Source: Pseudorasbora parva
Lineage: Eukaryota; Chordata; Actinopteri; Cypriniformes; Gobionidae
NCBI RefSeq assembly: GCF_024679245.1
Contig: NC_090182.1
Span: 30,100,047 to 30,164,046, forward strand
Direction: 5' to 3'
DNA length: 64,000 bases
Shown here: positions 35,876 to 49,401 of the stretch, one piece after another
Layout of the letters: every line of letters starts with the position of its first letter
How positions within the stretch are numbered: the first letter of the stretch is position 1
Program-made: the position numbers and the translations under genes
Notes under the pieces: model-generated
Databases searched by the model: none
The model's input: the letters and a program-made list of their open reading frames with translations, nothing else
Told to the model about the DNA's origin: nothing

Positions 35876-36690
35876 TAAGGTATGCAAAGCACAGGCGCCC
35901 AGCCATTGCACTGCACCCCACTTCCCACTCCAGGCCATTCAAATGACGTAAAAAAAATGTGATTCATTAGACCAGGCCACATTCTTCCATTGCTAAATGT
36001 TCCAGTTCTGATGCGCACATGCTTTGGTGATTTCATCGGTGGACAAGGGTCAGCATGGGCACCCTGACTGGTCTGCGTCCATGTAACCCCATATGCAACA
36101 AACTGGTAGCCACTGCAGCAGTGGTTCATGTAGGTTGTCTACAAACCGAAAGGTTGGTGGTTCAATCCCCGGTTGATCAGGTTGGTGGGTCAATCCTCCT
36201 GACCAAGTGTCAGTGAGCAAGACACCTAATCCCAGCTGCTCCTGATGAGCTGGATGGCGCCTTACATGGCTGACATCGCCGTCGGTGAATGTGAGGCAAA
36301 ATGTAAAGCGCTTTGGATGGCCATAGGGTCTGTTAAAAGCGCTATATAAATGCAGTCCATTTACCATTTATATTCGGACACCTTTCTATCAGAACCAGCA
36401 TTAACTTCTTGAACAATTTGAGCTACAGTAGCTCGTCTGTTTGATCAGAACACACGGGCCAGCCTTCGCTCACCACGTGCATCAATGAGCCATGGCCACC
36501 CATGACCCTGTCGCCAGTTCACCACTGTTCCTTCCTTGGAGAACTTTTGATAGATACTGACCACTGCAGACCAGGAACACCCCACAAGAGCTGCAGTCAT
36601 ATAGCCATCACAATTTGGCCCTTTTCGAACTCACCCCCACTAACAGGTGCAGTGATGAAGAGTGATGGTCATAATGTTATTCCTGATATT
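35876..36690 (-). pseudogene. Tc1-like transposon fossil, interrupted by a SINE
   Basis: Antisense of the same transposase family as 14157-15085. The shared words include TCAGCATGGGCACC and GCCAGCCTTCGCTCACCACG, and the element ends near ATGATGAAGAG..GGTCATAATGTTATTCCTGAT. The frame is destroyed by deletions. A tRNA-derived SINE (36108-36372) splits it, so the SINE is younger. Confidence 0.75.
36108..36372 (+). mobile_element. tRNA-derived SINE
   Basis: A box B match GGTTCAATCCC (36159-36169) follows a box A-like TGGTTCATGTAGG, giving a tRNA-like RNA polymerase III head. A second, weaker box-B-like copy follows (about 36186-36196). The tail AAAGCGCTTTGGATGGCC..GCGCTATATAAATGCAGTCC is the LINE-related 3' end shared by fish V-SINE/HAmo-type elements. 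It is not a tRNA gene: the acceptor stem and cloverleaf are lost. Confidence 0.75.
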
Positions 36691-37384
36691 TAAGCAGCAA
36701 ATATGCATATTATGAGGATTTCTGAAGGATCATGTGACACTGAAGACTGGAGTAATAGCTGTTGAAAATTCGGCACAGGAATATTTATTTTATTTTTCAA
36801 TATATTCAAATAGAAAAAAGTTTTTGTATTTTACTGTGTTTTTTACATTTTACTGTACTTTACTGTATTTAAACATGTAACTTATAAGATAAAGCCTTTT
36901 ATGTGCAGTTGCTGTAGCAAGCTAACACTGGGCATGCGGTGGTGTGTGTGTGTATGGGTGGGCACTCTTCACACAAGAAGCGACTTCCTTTCAACTAATA
37001 TTGGGCAGCAGTGGTGGGGAAGGTTAACCCTAAGGAAAGAACAGTAGTACAGGGTGACACCTAGAAGACATTAAGCCTGCCAGGATTTCCTTTGCAAATG
37101 TTTATGTGGCTACCCACTGACCAGATAAAATGACCCAGTTAAGTCCAGACAACTTGTTTGCAGAAAGAGTTTTCAGAAGGCATCTGAGGAGAAACCACAA
37201 AGCCTTTGATCAGTCATAGTCTCCGAAGGGCTTTATCTTGTGGATGTATGCAAAATGTTTTCCAAATATAGGTTGGTTTCATAACTCTTTTTCCATCATT
37301 CCAGATGGATTTCATCTGTGGTAAGCAGTCTGGCAGTGCACAAACAGATGGACACGAATCCCAGAGAAACATATTGAGGAATGA
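36691..37384. other. Intergenic DNA, nothing recognised
   Basis: Non-coding. A T- and TTTTACTGTA-rich stretch lies near 36820-36870. Confidence 0.4.
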
Positions 37385-37806
37385 GAATCAATCAATCAAT
37401 CAACTATTTATATAGCGCTTTTACAATGACGATTGTTTCAAAGCAGCTTCACGGTGTAAAACAGGACAATATTGCTACAAAATTTGATTTGGCTGTACAG
37501 TCGTTCTGGAGAAAATAGTGATGTTATCAGCTTATATTAATTTATCATAGAGCGACAATGTTGGCAGATCAGTATTATGAGCCGGATCTCACGAAAAATG
37601 CACATAAATAGTACGAGTGTGCAATGTCGTGGAATGTATATGCCAAAACTAATTTCGGCGTGCATATGGCGTGCATCGCTGTTTTTCGTGTGCATATGAT
37701 AAGCACAAAGGCGACAGTGGCAAGGAGCCAAAACTCCATCAGGGCATGATGGAGAAAAATAAACCTTGGGAGAAACCAGACTCAGTCGGGTTGCCAGTTC
37801 TCCTCT
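37385..37806 (-). mobile_element. LINE 3' end with (TGAT)n-type tail, minus strand
   Basis: Starts with (AATC)n and TATTTATATAGCGCTTTTACAA, then a conserved 3' UTR including GGCTGTACAGTCGTTCTGGAG and AACTCCATCAGGGCATGATG. The same 3' UTR is found at 46646-47340 (minus) and 54393-55383 (plus). A foldback element (37577-37692) interrupts it. 5' truncated, as usual for LINE insertions. Confidence 0.75.
37577..37692. mobile_element. Internally deleted foldback element inside the LINE
   Basis: The block begins with CCGGATCTCACGAAAAATGC and ends with TTTTTCGTGTGCATATGAT. Words such as GTACGAGTGTG and CATATGGCGTGCAT match, in inverted order, the foldback element at 44585-44800. It splits the LINE 3' UTR that is continuous in the other copies. 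Confidence 0.65.
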
Positions 37807-39110
<1,304 letters not shown>

Positions 39111-39173
39111 TTTCTAAATATAGACTACCAGGCTGTGAGAGCACTCATAACCTTGGGATTTTCCCTTAGATAT

Positions 39174-39488
39174 ATTTTACCAGGCTGAGTCAGGACCTGA
39201 AGTAAGACCTTCCAAAGACTATAGACCAGGACTTGGCAAGCCTACTTGTCCTTAACAGTAAGGAACATCCAGTGAAAGATTAAATGAATTCTGTTGGGAA
39301 GCACATCTCCTCAGCTTCTTAACATGGGCATGAGCACACTATTCCCGATGGAGCCTGGAAGAACTGAAAGTACTCATAGGCTGCCAGGGCTCAAGAAATG
39401 ATCCAAGGCCGTAAATACAGCCATATTTATGACAACACTGAAACACAGGCACATTTGCTTATTAAGTTGCTAGCTATTTGTTTATTTT
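39174..39488. repeat. Local duplication, copy 1
   Basis: About 315 bp, from TTTTACCAGGCTGAGTCAGG to GTTGCTAGCTATTTGTTTAT, highly similar to 41674-42044. No coding potential. It follows an (AT)n tract, as does copy 2. Confidence 0.85.
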
Positions 39489-41368
39489 TAACATTTCTCA
39501 ATGGCTGTGAGTTCTTGCTGAAAACGAATGGTGGGCTATTGTAAAGAATATGGCCAAATTGAATACCCGTAATTAAAAAGAAACCTGTTTGTTGTTAGGA
39601 TGAAAAAAAGGTTTAAAAGTCATTTTTTTTTGTGTCAGATTTGCTTCAGCAGTCAAATGATTGAGTTGATGAATGCCAGTCAAATCAAAGTAGGTGGGGT
39701 TTACCGTTCACAGAAGTCGAATGTGAATTCCATCTTAACATCGGAAGAGAGTGAGGGAAAGTGTAGAGAAACATTTAATACATATCAACTGTTTTATGAT
39801 GAAAAAAAATATTTTCTCAAATACTGCAGTATTGAATTGAAAAGTGTTCGTGATTTATGTAATTCCTAATAGAGTGTGACGAGACAAGAAACATTTGACA
39901 TTTTAACATATTAGGCATACAAATCAAAGAATATGCGTGCATATTTAAATGCAAATGAATGCAAATATTATTTGCGAATGGGTCAAAGTGACTAGTTTCC
40001 AAATAGAATTAGACCTAGCATTTTCTTCACTGTTGTATTTCTTTTTGCTTTCTAAAAAAAACGGTCCCCCCTTATGTTCAAGACATTTCAGGGTTACAGG
40101 TTACAGCCTTGATATAACTGAATTATTTATAATGATTTACTGGACAATGCAGAGTAATTCAACTTCCTTTTATGGTAATTCCTATATTAAAAGGATTTAA
40201 TTCTATATTTTTTTTTTGCATAAAATCACTTGCCCAAAAGGCCTAAATAAACACTGATGTGGTTTTGGTTGAAACAAACATAAAAAATAAGCATTCTCAC
40301 ACTATTGGAAAGCACAGATGTGTAACTGACAGCGGGGATGTTTTCATTTGTTGTTCTTATCAGTTTGATAGGGCAGTGGGAACTCACCAGTCATCATAGT
40401 TCTCATTAAAGGTTCATGGGAGAGGTGAATCGTCCAGTTATACTTTATATTACAAATGACCTCATTACATCTGGAATATTGGTGTTAGCACCATGTTGCC
40501 TCGAGCTGTGCACAGAAGGAGGTGTCTCCTACCGCCTCGGTGCCCGTTGTGTATTATTTCAGCTGCTAAGGACTCCGCTCAAAGCTTACTACAGGTTACT
40601 ATTGGATTAAGGAAATGTATTTAATATTACATAACCCACATCTGTGTGGGCGCTCCATCTTTACTTGGATTTAAAGTCTTTTAAAACCATTTTACGGAGA
40701 TATTCACATAAGGTAAAGTTTATTCATGAATGCTGACCATGCCTTTTCCCAGGACTCGCTGAGGCAGCCTACAGTTTGGTGTTAAATCCCAGAGGCCTCG
40801 TACCACCTGTGACACACATCTGTGCTTAGCAGGAATGCCCTTTGCGGCCAGGACCTGACCCACTTCGCTCTGGGACTGAGGCTGGGAAAAGCACACTCAG
40901 CCTGGCTGGAGGTGAAGTGCAAGCAGCCTCAACCACCACTGTATGGCTTCACCAGCACCACTCATCAACCAGGCCGCACCTAATGAAATCTGTTTTCATC
41001 ATTCTCCAAGTTCAACAGATCCCATGTCTGTTTATTTGCATACAACCAGTGTCACCATGGCAACCATGGTGTGAGGAGTCCATACTGGAGGGTGAGACAG
41101 AGAGAGGGAAATAAAAAGTCATCACTGTTTGAGTCATGCTGGCTGTCCCAGAAACCTCTTCACTATAAAAGGTTGTATGGGCGTACAGAGCGTTTACATA
41201 AGACTAAAGAGTGTCACACATTTGCTGAAGAAAAAAAAAAGTGAAAAAAAGTGATTCATTATTTGCATCGCCGTTTCTTAGTGAACAAAAAAAGCACTGA
41301 TATGGTCCAACAAAAAACACAATAACATTGATTATTTTCAAGTTGTTTTGTAAATTATATTAATATTT

Positions 41369-41371
<3 letters not shown>
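39489..41371. other. Intergenic DNA between the duplicated segments
   Basis: No gene recognised. The frames 39600-39869 and 40842-41114 (both plus) have no domain. The rest is non-coding. Confidence 0.45.

Positions 41372-41413
<42 letters not shown>
41372..41413. repeat. (AT)n microsatellite
   Basis: About 42 bases of AT alternation. Confidence 0.9.
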
Positions 41414-41415
<2 letters not shown>

Positions 41416-41673
41416 CTACAGTATATAGGCTTCATTTTATAACAAGTTTTGTGTAAAATCCTGTTTAAACTAATTGAATTTTGTCCGTTACGGGAGAATG
41501 TGTGTACAAATATGAAAAGAAAACATGAAAATAATAAAAAAGTCTTTATTGCCTGAGCTTTAATTATTATTATTAAAAAAAAAAAAAAAAAGTCCAAGTT
41601 AAGTTTTTTGTTTAGTCTAAATATAGACTACACCATACAACCCCCTTCACCACCCACCACCTTTTTTTTTTTT

Positions 41674-42044
41674 TTTTACCAGGCTAAGTCAGGACCTGAA
41701 GTAAGACCTTCCAATGACTATAGACCAGGACTTGGCAAGCCTACTTGTCCTTAACAGTAAGGAGCATCCTACAGTAAGGAAGTAAGGTAATGCAGATACT
41801 GTTTAGTAAGCTAATGTTCCTACAGTAAGGAACATCCAGTGAAAGATTAAATGAATTCTGTTGGGAAGCACATCTCCTCAGCTTCTTAACATGGGCATGA
41901 GAACACTATTCCCGATGGAGCCTGGAAGAACTGAAAGTACTCATAGGCTGCCAGGGCTCAAGAAATGATCCAAGGCCGTAAATACAGCCATATGACAGCA
42001 CTGAAACACAGGCACATTTGCTTATCAAGTTGCTAGCTATTTGT
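41674..42044. repeat. Local duplication, copy 2
   Basis: Same sequence as 39174-39488 in the same orientation, with an insertion of about 60 bp (near 41765-41830). The insertion itself carries a repeated CAGTAAGGA word. Few substitutions separate the copies. Confidence 0.85.
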
Positions 42045-42189
42045 TCGTTTTAAATCTCATGTCAACTGTAATTACCATGTCAATGCATAATACAAAAGCC
42101 AGTTGTGCCACTTGAGAATATATAAATTGCTGTTTATATGCAATTTATATGAGTTGTTTATATGAAAGGTTTTCAACTTAAAATTATGC

Positions 42190-42426
42190 TTTATTTTATT
42201 TTATTTTATATTATTTTATTTTATTTTATTTTATTTTATTTTATTTTATTTTATTTTATTTCATTTTATTTTATTTTATTTTATTTTATTTTATTTTATT
42301 TTATTTTATTTTATTTTATTTTATTTTATTTTTTTATTTTTATTTTTATTTTATTTTATTTTTTTATTATTATTTATTTATTTATTTATTTTATTTTTTT
42401 ATTTTTATTTTTTTATTTTTTTATTA

Positions 42427-42500
<74 letters not shown>
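42190..42500. repeat. Compound (TTTTA)n / (TTA)n microsatellite
   Basis: About 140 bases of near-perfect TTTTA units, about 100 bases of impure T-rich units, then about 70 bases of TTA. No coding meaning despite the open frame it creates. Confidence 0.95.
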
Positions 42501-42507
<7 letters not shown>

Positions 42508-42664
42508 TTTTTTATTAGAAAATATTTAAGTAGTTTTCTTAGTCTGTTAATTTTTTGGGTTTAAGATAACACATAAAATAATATATACTATTTAAATGTT
42601 CCTAAATTAATTCAAACTAAATATATTTTAGAATAGAATAAATTGATATATGTCATATATTTAT

Positions 42665-42812
42665 CAAATTATTTTAAAAGAAATGAATGCACATCTCCGT
42701 TGGCATTGAACTTTCAGCGCTGTAACTTTGCAGATACTGTTTATGCTCAAGCAGCAACATTACACACTAACTAAAGTTAAAAAAGTCAAATCGCATACGT
42801 CCACCCTTTTAA
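42665..42812 (-). mobile_element. End fragment of a third TTAA-target family
   Basis: On the minus strand it matches the left end of the element at 49402-49957, through ACTTTAGTTAGTGTGTAATG and CAAAGTTACAGCGCTGAAAG. Only about 150 bp are present. Confidence 0.6.
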
Positions 42813-42922
42813 AGTTTTTTGACTGCCATAGTCTGACACGAATGACAAATGAGAATGGTGTGACAGTCAAGCAAGAATTGTGTTCGTACAGTTTGACAAG
42901 CAACAGTCGTAAAGGACTATTA
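42813..42922 (+). mobile_element. Truncated right end of the 20478-type TTAA element
   Basis: Shares GTCTGACACGAATGACAA and CAACAGTCGTAAAGGACTAT with 21660-21765. It abuts the unrelated TTAA-element end at 42665-42812. The terminal inverted repeat itself is lost. Confidence 0.65.
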
Positions 42923-44584
42923 GAGTAAGCCTACTAGTGTGCAAACTGCTTTAGTGAAATAAATAAATCGAATTTGTTTCCAACTTTATAAAAGCTTAGT
43001 AACTTCAGTGTCTGTTGTTACACAAGGCCTGCAACAGTCAGATTTACTGAAAATAATGTATTTTTGTGCCTGTCACTGTCTTTAACTTTCAGTAATGTGT
43101 GAGTAATTCACTCCTTTACTTTATGTCGCTTCTAAAAGCACATATAGCAAAAGATAATGTTGATAAATATGTTTATAGTCTATCGCTTTTCTGCTGAGCG
43201 CAGCAAAGTAGGCTCATCAGTGAAACTCCTTCACTCCAACTAAAAAGCATTTGACCGCTCATGCGTGCAGTGTGAATGCTGTAACCTGTTAAAATGGACA
43301 CTAAAATAAATAACGCTCACACATGTCGTGTGAAACAGGCCTTAGGCACCAGTCCACTTAGAACATAGTTTACTGCACATTGTGACATTGAAACAGCCTG
43401 TGTTTCAATTTCATCTGGAGTGTGAACAGACATATCAGGTTTCTTTTTGCAGATTTTTGCCGTAGGTCTAGTCTGAAGGCTTAGGTTGCTGTCTCTTTCT
43501 GACAGGTGAGAACAGCAAGTCAAGGGTAATGACATGGAAAAAAAAATCTGTTTTGCAAAGTAGGCTACAATACGACAAAGCGCCAGACGAGACAGGAGTG
43601 GCGTCAGTGATCTGCAATCTGGTGTAATGCAAACAAAAGAATACATACAGACTCACAGAACATGGAACGCTTGCTGTATAAACTCACGCACATAGAGCAC
43701 ATGGATGTCACGTACAGATGTTATACAACGTGTCCAATAAAACCCATTTACAAAGCTCATATTCTGTATGTCGTGTTTATGGGAATTTTGTCTTGGGTGA
43801 CTCATTTGATCACTTTGATTGTGTTTCTGCAGAAAAAGGGTGGAGGCCTCATGCTGGACTGAATAAAAATCCTTGAAGAAGCAATTCACATAAAGGGGGA
43901 TTGGATTACACTCTCACCTGGAATGCATTCACTTACATAATTTTTTGCATAGTCATATTTCAGTCAGCTTGGATTGTTCACTACATTATCTTTAGGTCAA
44001 GCATGTGTGTTTTTTAAAGGAGGCAGGGGGGGAATTACCAACCAAACTTGGGAACATTCTCTTCTCACGCTCAAAAATGTCCTACATGTCTATTATTTGT
44101 CCACAATTAGATGGTAATTAAAAGCATATGCAAAGCAAACTATTTAGTATTTCATTTTAGAACAAACATGCATTGTTCTAAAAGGTGCTGTTAGTCAGGT
44201 AGGCTGTTTTGCTCATCCACTTAGCGACTGCAAGAAAGACGAGACATCATTTGTGAAAATGAAGGATGCTTAATTGTACTAAATGTGCATTTGTAGGGCA
44301 GGCCTTCTTTAAATCGTTTAATTAAATAAAACGCCACTGTAGTGAACTTAAAGAGAGTATACAATAAATGTCAAATTAAGTTTTACTTTAAAAGTACATT
44401 TTAAATCATTTGTTTTAATAATCTTTTGTCATGCTTTAAAGAAGTGCACTTATGTTGACGTCTTAACTAAGATACATACAACTTCATTACAAATTTGGAA
44501 TTACAAATATGTTTAATATGGATTATAGTGATATAATATATGGATTAGTTCAACAAAAAAAAAAGAAGAAAAATATCCCATATT
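42923..44584. other. Intergenic DNA, nothing recognised
   Basis: Non-coding. The minus frames 43317-43646 and 43653-43889 carry no domain. Confidence 0.4.
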
Positions 44585-44800
44585 TTACTTACGCGGTTTT
44601 TCGCGTGCATATGATACGCACTTTATGGCGTATTATACATATGAACCCTCCACCCCACCACCCTAAACCTACCCAAGAGTGTGTCATATACACGCCATAA
44701 AGTGCGTATCATGCAAGAACTGTGTAGCATTTGCGCGCCAAAACTCATTTTGGCATATCCATTCCACAAGATTTCACACTCGTACTATTTATATGCATGA
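44585..44800. mobile_element. Foldback DNA element
   Basis: Inverted arms: ATGATACGCACTTTATGGCG (about 44609-44628) and its complement CGCCATAAAGTGCGTATCAT (about 44692-44711). They flank a core with CCTAAACCTACCC. Outer parts (TTTTCGCGTGCATATGA and CTCGTACTATTTATATGCAT) match the shorter copy at 37577-37692. Confidence 0.75.
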
Positions 44801-46645
44801 CCATGAGATCAAACATCCTGGCTCTTACAATCTTTATAATGAGGGTGAATAGTACCGGAGAAGCCTAACTGTCTCTCTCTTCTGCTTCTGCTTTATTTTT
44901 CTAATAAAAACACTTTATTTCAAAAGTCCTTTATTAATGCCTGGATAACTTTTATGATGGATGTATGCACTTGTTGGGGCTTCTTAATCTCAGGGACCAT
45001 TTACTGCCATTATAAAGCTTGACTTTTAAAAGAAGAGACTTTTGAATATAAAAGAAGAGACTTTTGAATATAACTCAAATTGTTTGGCTGAAAGAAGATA
45101 GTCATATACATCTAGGATGGCTTGAGGGTGAGTAAATTATGGGAACATTTTCATTGTTGGGTTTGTACATGACATACAATCTTTTCTTTTCCCATACATG
45201 CTTCAAAGAAAATAGAAATATGAAATTACATGTAAAGATGTACTTACCCTGTAAAAAAAAAAAAAAAAAAAAATGTTTTGAAGCAAGACTGCTGAACTGG
45301 TTTGAACTGGTTTATGCTTGAGTTAGTCAAGAGCTGGTTTAAGCTGGTCCTGAGCTGGAGCTAGTTTCTTAGGACCAGTTTAGGACTAGGACTTGACCAG
45401 CTTAAACCAGTTCATGACCTGCTTTCAACAGGGTAAGTGGGTAAAAATGCACTTTAATATTCAACTAACTGCATTTAATATAAGTTTAAATTACAATATA
45501 GTTTCATTTAATAGCAATTGTGAATTGCAAAAGTCTGAAAACTGAAAACTGAACTGAAAACATTACATTCAGTTAGGCACTTATGCATATTCTTTTAACA
45601 TGTATTACTTCTGTATTAAGTATGCTAAAGAGTAAAGCATGTCAAAGCCAAAGCCATCAAAATGGCTGACAGGCCTCAACGTATTATAATAGGCTGAACA
45701 ATATATGTTTTGTTACTTACAAAGCCTAAAGTTCACATTCTGAACATCTATTAAAGTGATAGCTGTCAGGAAATAGGGACTTTTCTTAAAAAAATTAAAA
45801 TTAAAAAAATGAATACATAAATAAATACATAAATACATACTGGGGATTAATTACACATGTTCATTTGTATCAGAGCTAGAGATCAACTCCAGAAAATCCT
45901 GTCGCATATGCCCTTGAACTCCAAGCCGGAAGTCTTATCTAATACTAACTGCAATCTGTGTCACAGGAGGTTTGTTTTTCCTGAGTGAGAGAAGTAAATC
46001 CTGCTACACACAGATACTCAGAGACATGTGGCGGGCTGTTTAGAGCAAATGGAGTTTGGCATGTTCACCCACCTGTGTAAGTGCCATGGTAAAGGTCTTG
46101 CAACATATAATTTAAACCATACAGTGACTGCATGTAAGAGCCAGACGTACTCTACACAATACAGTCAAATTAGAAATGCTACTTTTTGCAACATTAAATC
46201 ATTATATCGCCATGATAATAATTCATATGAGAAGGAACCTGTTTGTACATTCGACAGATTTCAACATGACTTCATCGTGTGGATTTTCATCATTTCTTCA
46301 AAGCGTGGGTGTTTGTAGTAATGTTTTTTGAGTCACAACATACAAAATGAGATGCTGATCCGTTACCAGGAAACATATAACAACACTGATCTATGCTGTA
46401 TACACACAATGGTGTAGTGTGCTGTAGAGCCAGGCAACCAGTGTGGTGAGACAATATTGTCTTCTTGTACAAAGCACTTCCTGTTTTTTTGTTGTTTTTG
46501 TTGTTTTTTTGGCCAGTTGGCTTTAGAGGAATTAAGCTCTTCATATATCATGTCATTATAAACTTACAACACGGGGGAGGGGAAACATGGTGGTTTTAAA
46601 ATGTCTAAAACGCAGGGCAAACAAGAGAAGGTGAAGAATTCATGT
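44801..46645. other. Intergenic DNA with one imperfect inverted repeat
   Basis: About 45288-45425 consists of CTGGTTTAAGCTGGTCC-type words on the left and the inverse GGACC..ACCAGCTTAAACCAG on the right, a foldback MITE typical of cyprinids. A poly(A) run lies at about 45253-45273. No gene. Confidence 0.5.
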
Positions 46646-47340
46646 CATGTCAAGTCAAGTCAACTTTATTTATAAAGCGCTTTTACAATGATAATTGTTT
46701 CAAAGCAGCTTGACAGTGATAAATATTGCAACAAAATTTGATTGTGGCTGTACAGTCGTTCTGGAGAAAACGATGATGTTATCAGCTTATTCTCATTTAT
46801 CATATACCGACAATGTGGGCAGATCAGTAATAGAGTTAATTTAGTAATTCATTTTATTTGGATATGTTGTTGAAAAATTAGATCTAATTTTAGTGTCCCC
46901 AACTGAGCAAGCCAAGTCAAAGGTGACAGTGGCAAGGAACCAAATTACATGCAATTACTATTTTATTACAAAGAACTGCAACTTTATATGGTGTACATAT
47001 AATTCTATTTTCACTTAGTAAATAGAATCTACAGCTATTTTCACTTGGTGTAAATAGCATTTATCCTTAAAAAATGCTAATGACTGTTAATAAAATCGGT
47101 GTATATAGCATCTATCATTATTATATAGCAATATGGTGTAGCACTATTATATAGCAATTAGTGTATATAGCATCTATCACTATTTGCACTTAGTGTAAAT
47201 AGCAACTAGAAAATATAGCTATTATAGCTATTAATATTAGCTAAAATAGCTATATTTTCTAGTTTGAAAAATAACTATTGGGAGAAACCAGGCTCAGTTG
47301 GGGTGCCAGTTCTCCTCTGGCCTATTAAAATACAGTGTAT
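46646..47340 (-). mobile_element. LINE 3' end, minus strand, with internal AT-rich expansion
   Basis: The same 3' UTR as at 37385-37806: a CAAGTCAAGTCAACTTTATT tail side, GGCTGTACAGTCGTTCTGGA and GGGTGCCAGTTCTCCTCTGG. It is interrupted at about 46960-47276 by tandemly repeated TATAGCA-type sequence that includes a perfect hairpin (47206-47262). Confidence 0.7.
47206..47262. repeat. Perfect 18-bp inverted repeat
   Basis: Arm CTAGAAAATATAGCTATT (47206-47223) and its exact complement (47245-47262), with a 21-base AT-rich loop. It lies in a run of irregular ATAGCA/TATAGC tandem words. Confidence 0.85.
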
Positions 47341-49401
47341 GATTATTATTTTGGCAACCTTACCGGTCAGAAATCATATTAGATCGGAATATTCGAGAGT
47401 TCGAGATATCACGCTATTGAGGATGACGTGACGATTATTGAATAGGAATATTTGAAGGGTCGTAGTCATCACGCCGGAGACGGGTTTATTGAGGATGGTG
47501 TATCACATGTGTGGGTATAAATTGTTTTAGCTGTTATTGTGCATGAGACGATTTCAGATGGTTGGGTGTCAAGACTTTATATATTTATTAGAACATACTT
47601 AAACGGATGGTTCACCCAAACATGAACATTTGATGTGTATCTGCTTACCCCAGGGCATCCAATATGTAGGTGTCTTTGTTTCTTCGGTAGAACACAAATT
47701 AAGATTTTCAACTCCAACCGTTGCAGTGTACCAGTCATATAATGCTTGTAAATTTGGTGTAATTCTATGAGAATAAAAAAAAAAAAAAAACATGCACAAA
47801 CAACTTCAAATTAAACCCTGCGGCTCGTGATGACACATTACTGATGTCTTAAGGCACGAAGCGAACAGTTTGTGTGAGAAACCGAGTATTTATATAATTT
47901 CATACCTCAAAAACAACACTATGTACAACAGCCGCGAGTGCCCCATCACTTCCCCTGGTTGAGGTCAAATTACACGATATGGCATACGATACATCACTTC
48001 CGCCGCTTGTATCCCATTGAGATACACCTCCACCAGCGGAAGTGATGCCGCGCTCACTTTAATATTATTTAAATATTACAATAAAATAAATAAGCAATAA
48101 ATAATAATACATTACTACACTGAGCAGAACATCATATTAAATAATGTAACTACATTTAAATTTATAATAGTTTTCGTGTATAAATTGAGTGTTTATAAGA
48201 CAGACGCCGTATACATTTTAGGATGGGGGTCCCTCACACAGGGCTGATCCTATTTGGGGGTCCGTGGCATCTAAAAGATTGAAAACCCGCTGTATTGATC
48301 GCTGGTGGCATGACAGCTGGCACATTCCTTTTCATTCTGTTGAAAAGCGGAAATCCTGTTACACATTGTCACAGCGGCTATGTTTAACATTAACAAGACA
48401 GCAATCTGCAAAAAAGGGTCAGGATACATCATCATGTCCTTGAAAGGGCAAAGTCATTCATTTGCCCAGCGAGAGAGACATGACAACGAGGGTAAACACG
48501 TCAGCTAGCTTCGGTTTGAGGACTTCGTGTGTGAGAGCAGAAATTAACCATTAATCAAAGGAGCCTGGAAGAACTCATGCCAGCACCTGCTATTCCTAGT
48601 CTCTTAAGCTCAGAGCGTACAGATACACCTCAGGTAAAGAGGACGCTGTTGTTCTCAAAGAGCATATGCATTGACATGATCCCACACCGTGTGAGGCAAT
48701 GCGATAACGTCACCTGGCTGGATTCCTGGAGTAATTAATAATCAAAATTTAGCACTTCCTGTGTAAACAACGTGGGGTCAAACAGTTCTGCAAAGTAACA
48801 TGACTGGATTTTTTTGACCAGATAAAATATGACTGTAATATGACTACTGTGAATGCCACACATCATGTGAGTCTGAGGAAATATTAACCATTTACAGGAA
48901 AACCGGGTACTTTCCTGAAAGAGAAACTACTGTTAATCGACACAACGTCTCTTTCAGTTTTTCTGTCAGCAGGTACTCACCGTCATGTCATTCCATTTCA
49001 CCAACTCCGATAAACACAGAAGGAGAATTGTTTTACTCAAATATATTTGAGTTTATTTACACAATACACAATGATTTATTCAACACAATGAAAGTGAATG
49101 GTTACCAGGGGCTGCCAAACTCTAAAAAGGACCAAAAAGCACCGTAAACGTAGCATATTAATCCTGAGACCCAGACGTTTTGCCTCTGTAGAGGACAATG
49201 CATTTTAAAAAAAAATTCTGACAACAAATATGTGATAACCATTCAATGTTTTTAAGTCTGGATGTCCTAAAGAGCACATTCAGGGCTTTGCAGAGATATC
49301 AAAAATCACCTTGACAACTCTCATTTGTCTTTAAAAATGACAGAAGGATCATTTTTATTTGTCAGAAATCAACATCTCAGGAAAATGTTATAGCGTTTTA
49401 A
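47341..49401. other. Intergenic DNA with a worn DNA-element fragment
   Basis: About 47595-48060 starts ACGGATGGTTCACCCAAACA and runs through TACCCCAGGGCATCCAATAT, words of a common cyprinid non-autonomous DNA element. A poly(A) run lies at about 47776-47791. From 48300 to 49390 the sequence looks unique and non-coding. Confidence 0.45.

Noticed and set aside
36108..36190. A tRNA gene
   Set aside because: Only box A and box B-like words remain. No cloverleaf or acceptor stem pairs, and a SINE body follows.
42162..42518. 118-codon frame rich in F, L, Y and I
   Set aside because: Translation of a TTTTA/TTA microsatellite. Other frames of this type (38962-39144, 55591-55974, 56127-56770, 56841-57078) were rejected for the same reason.
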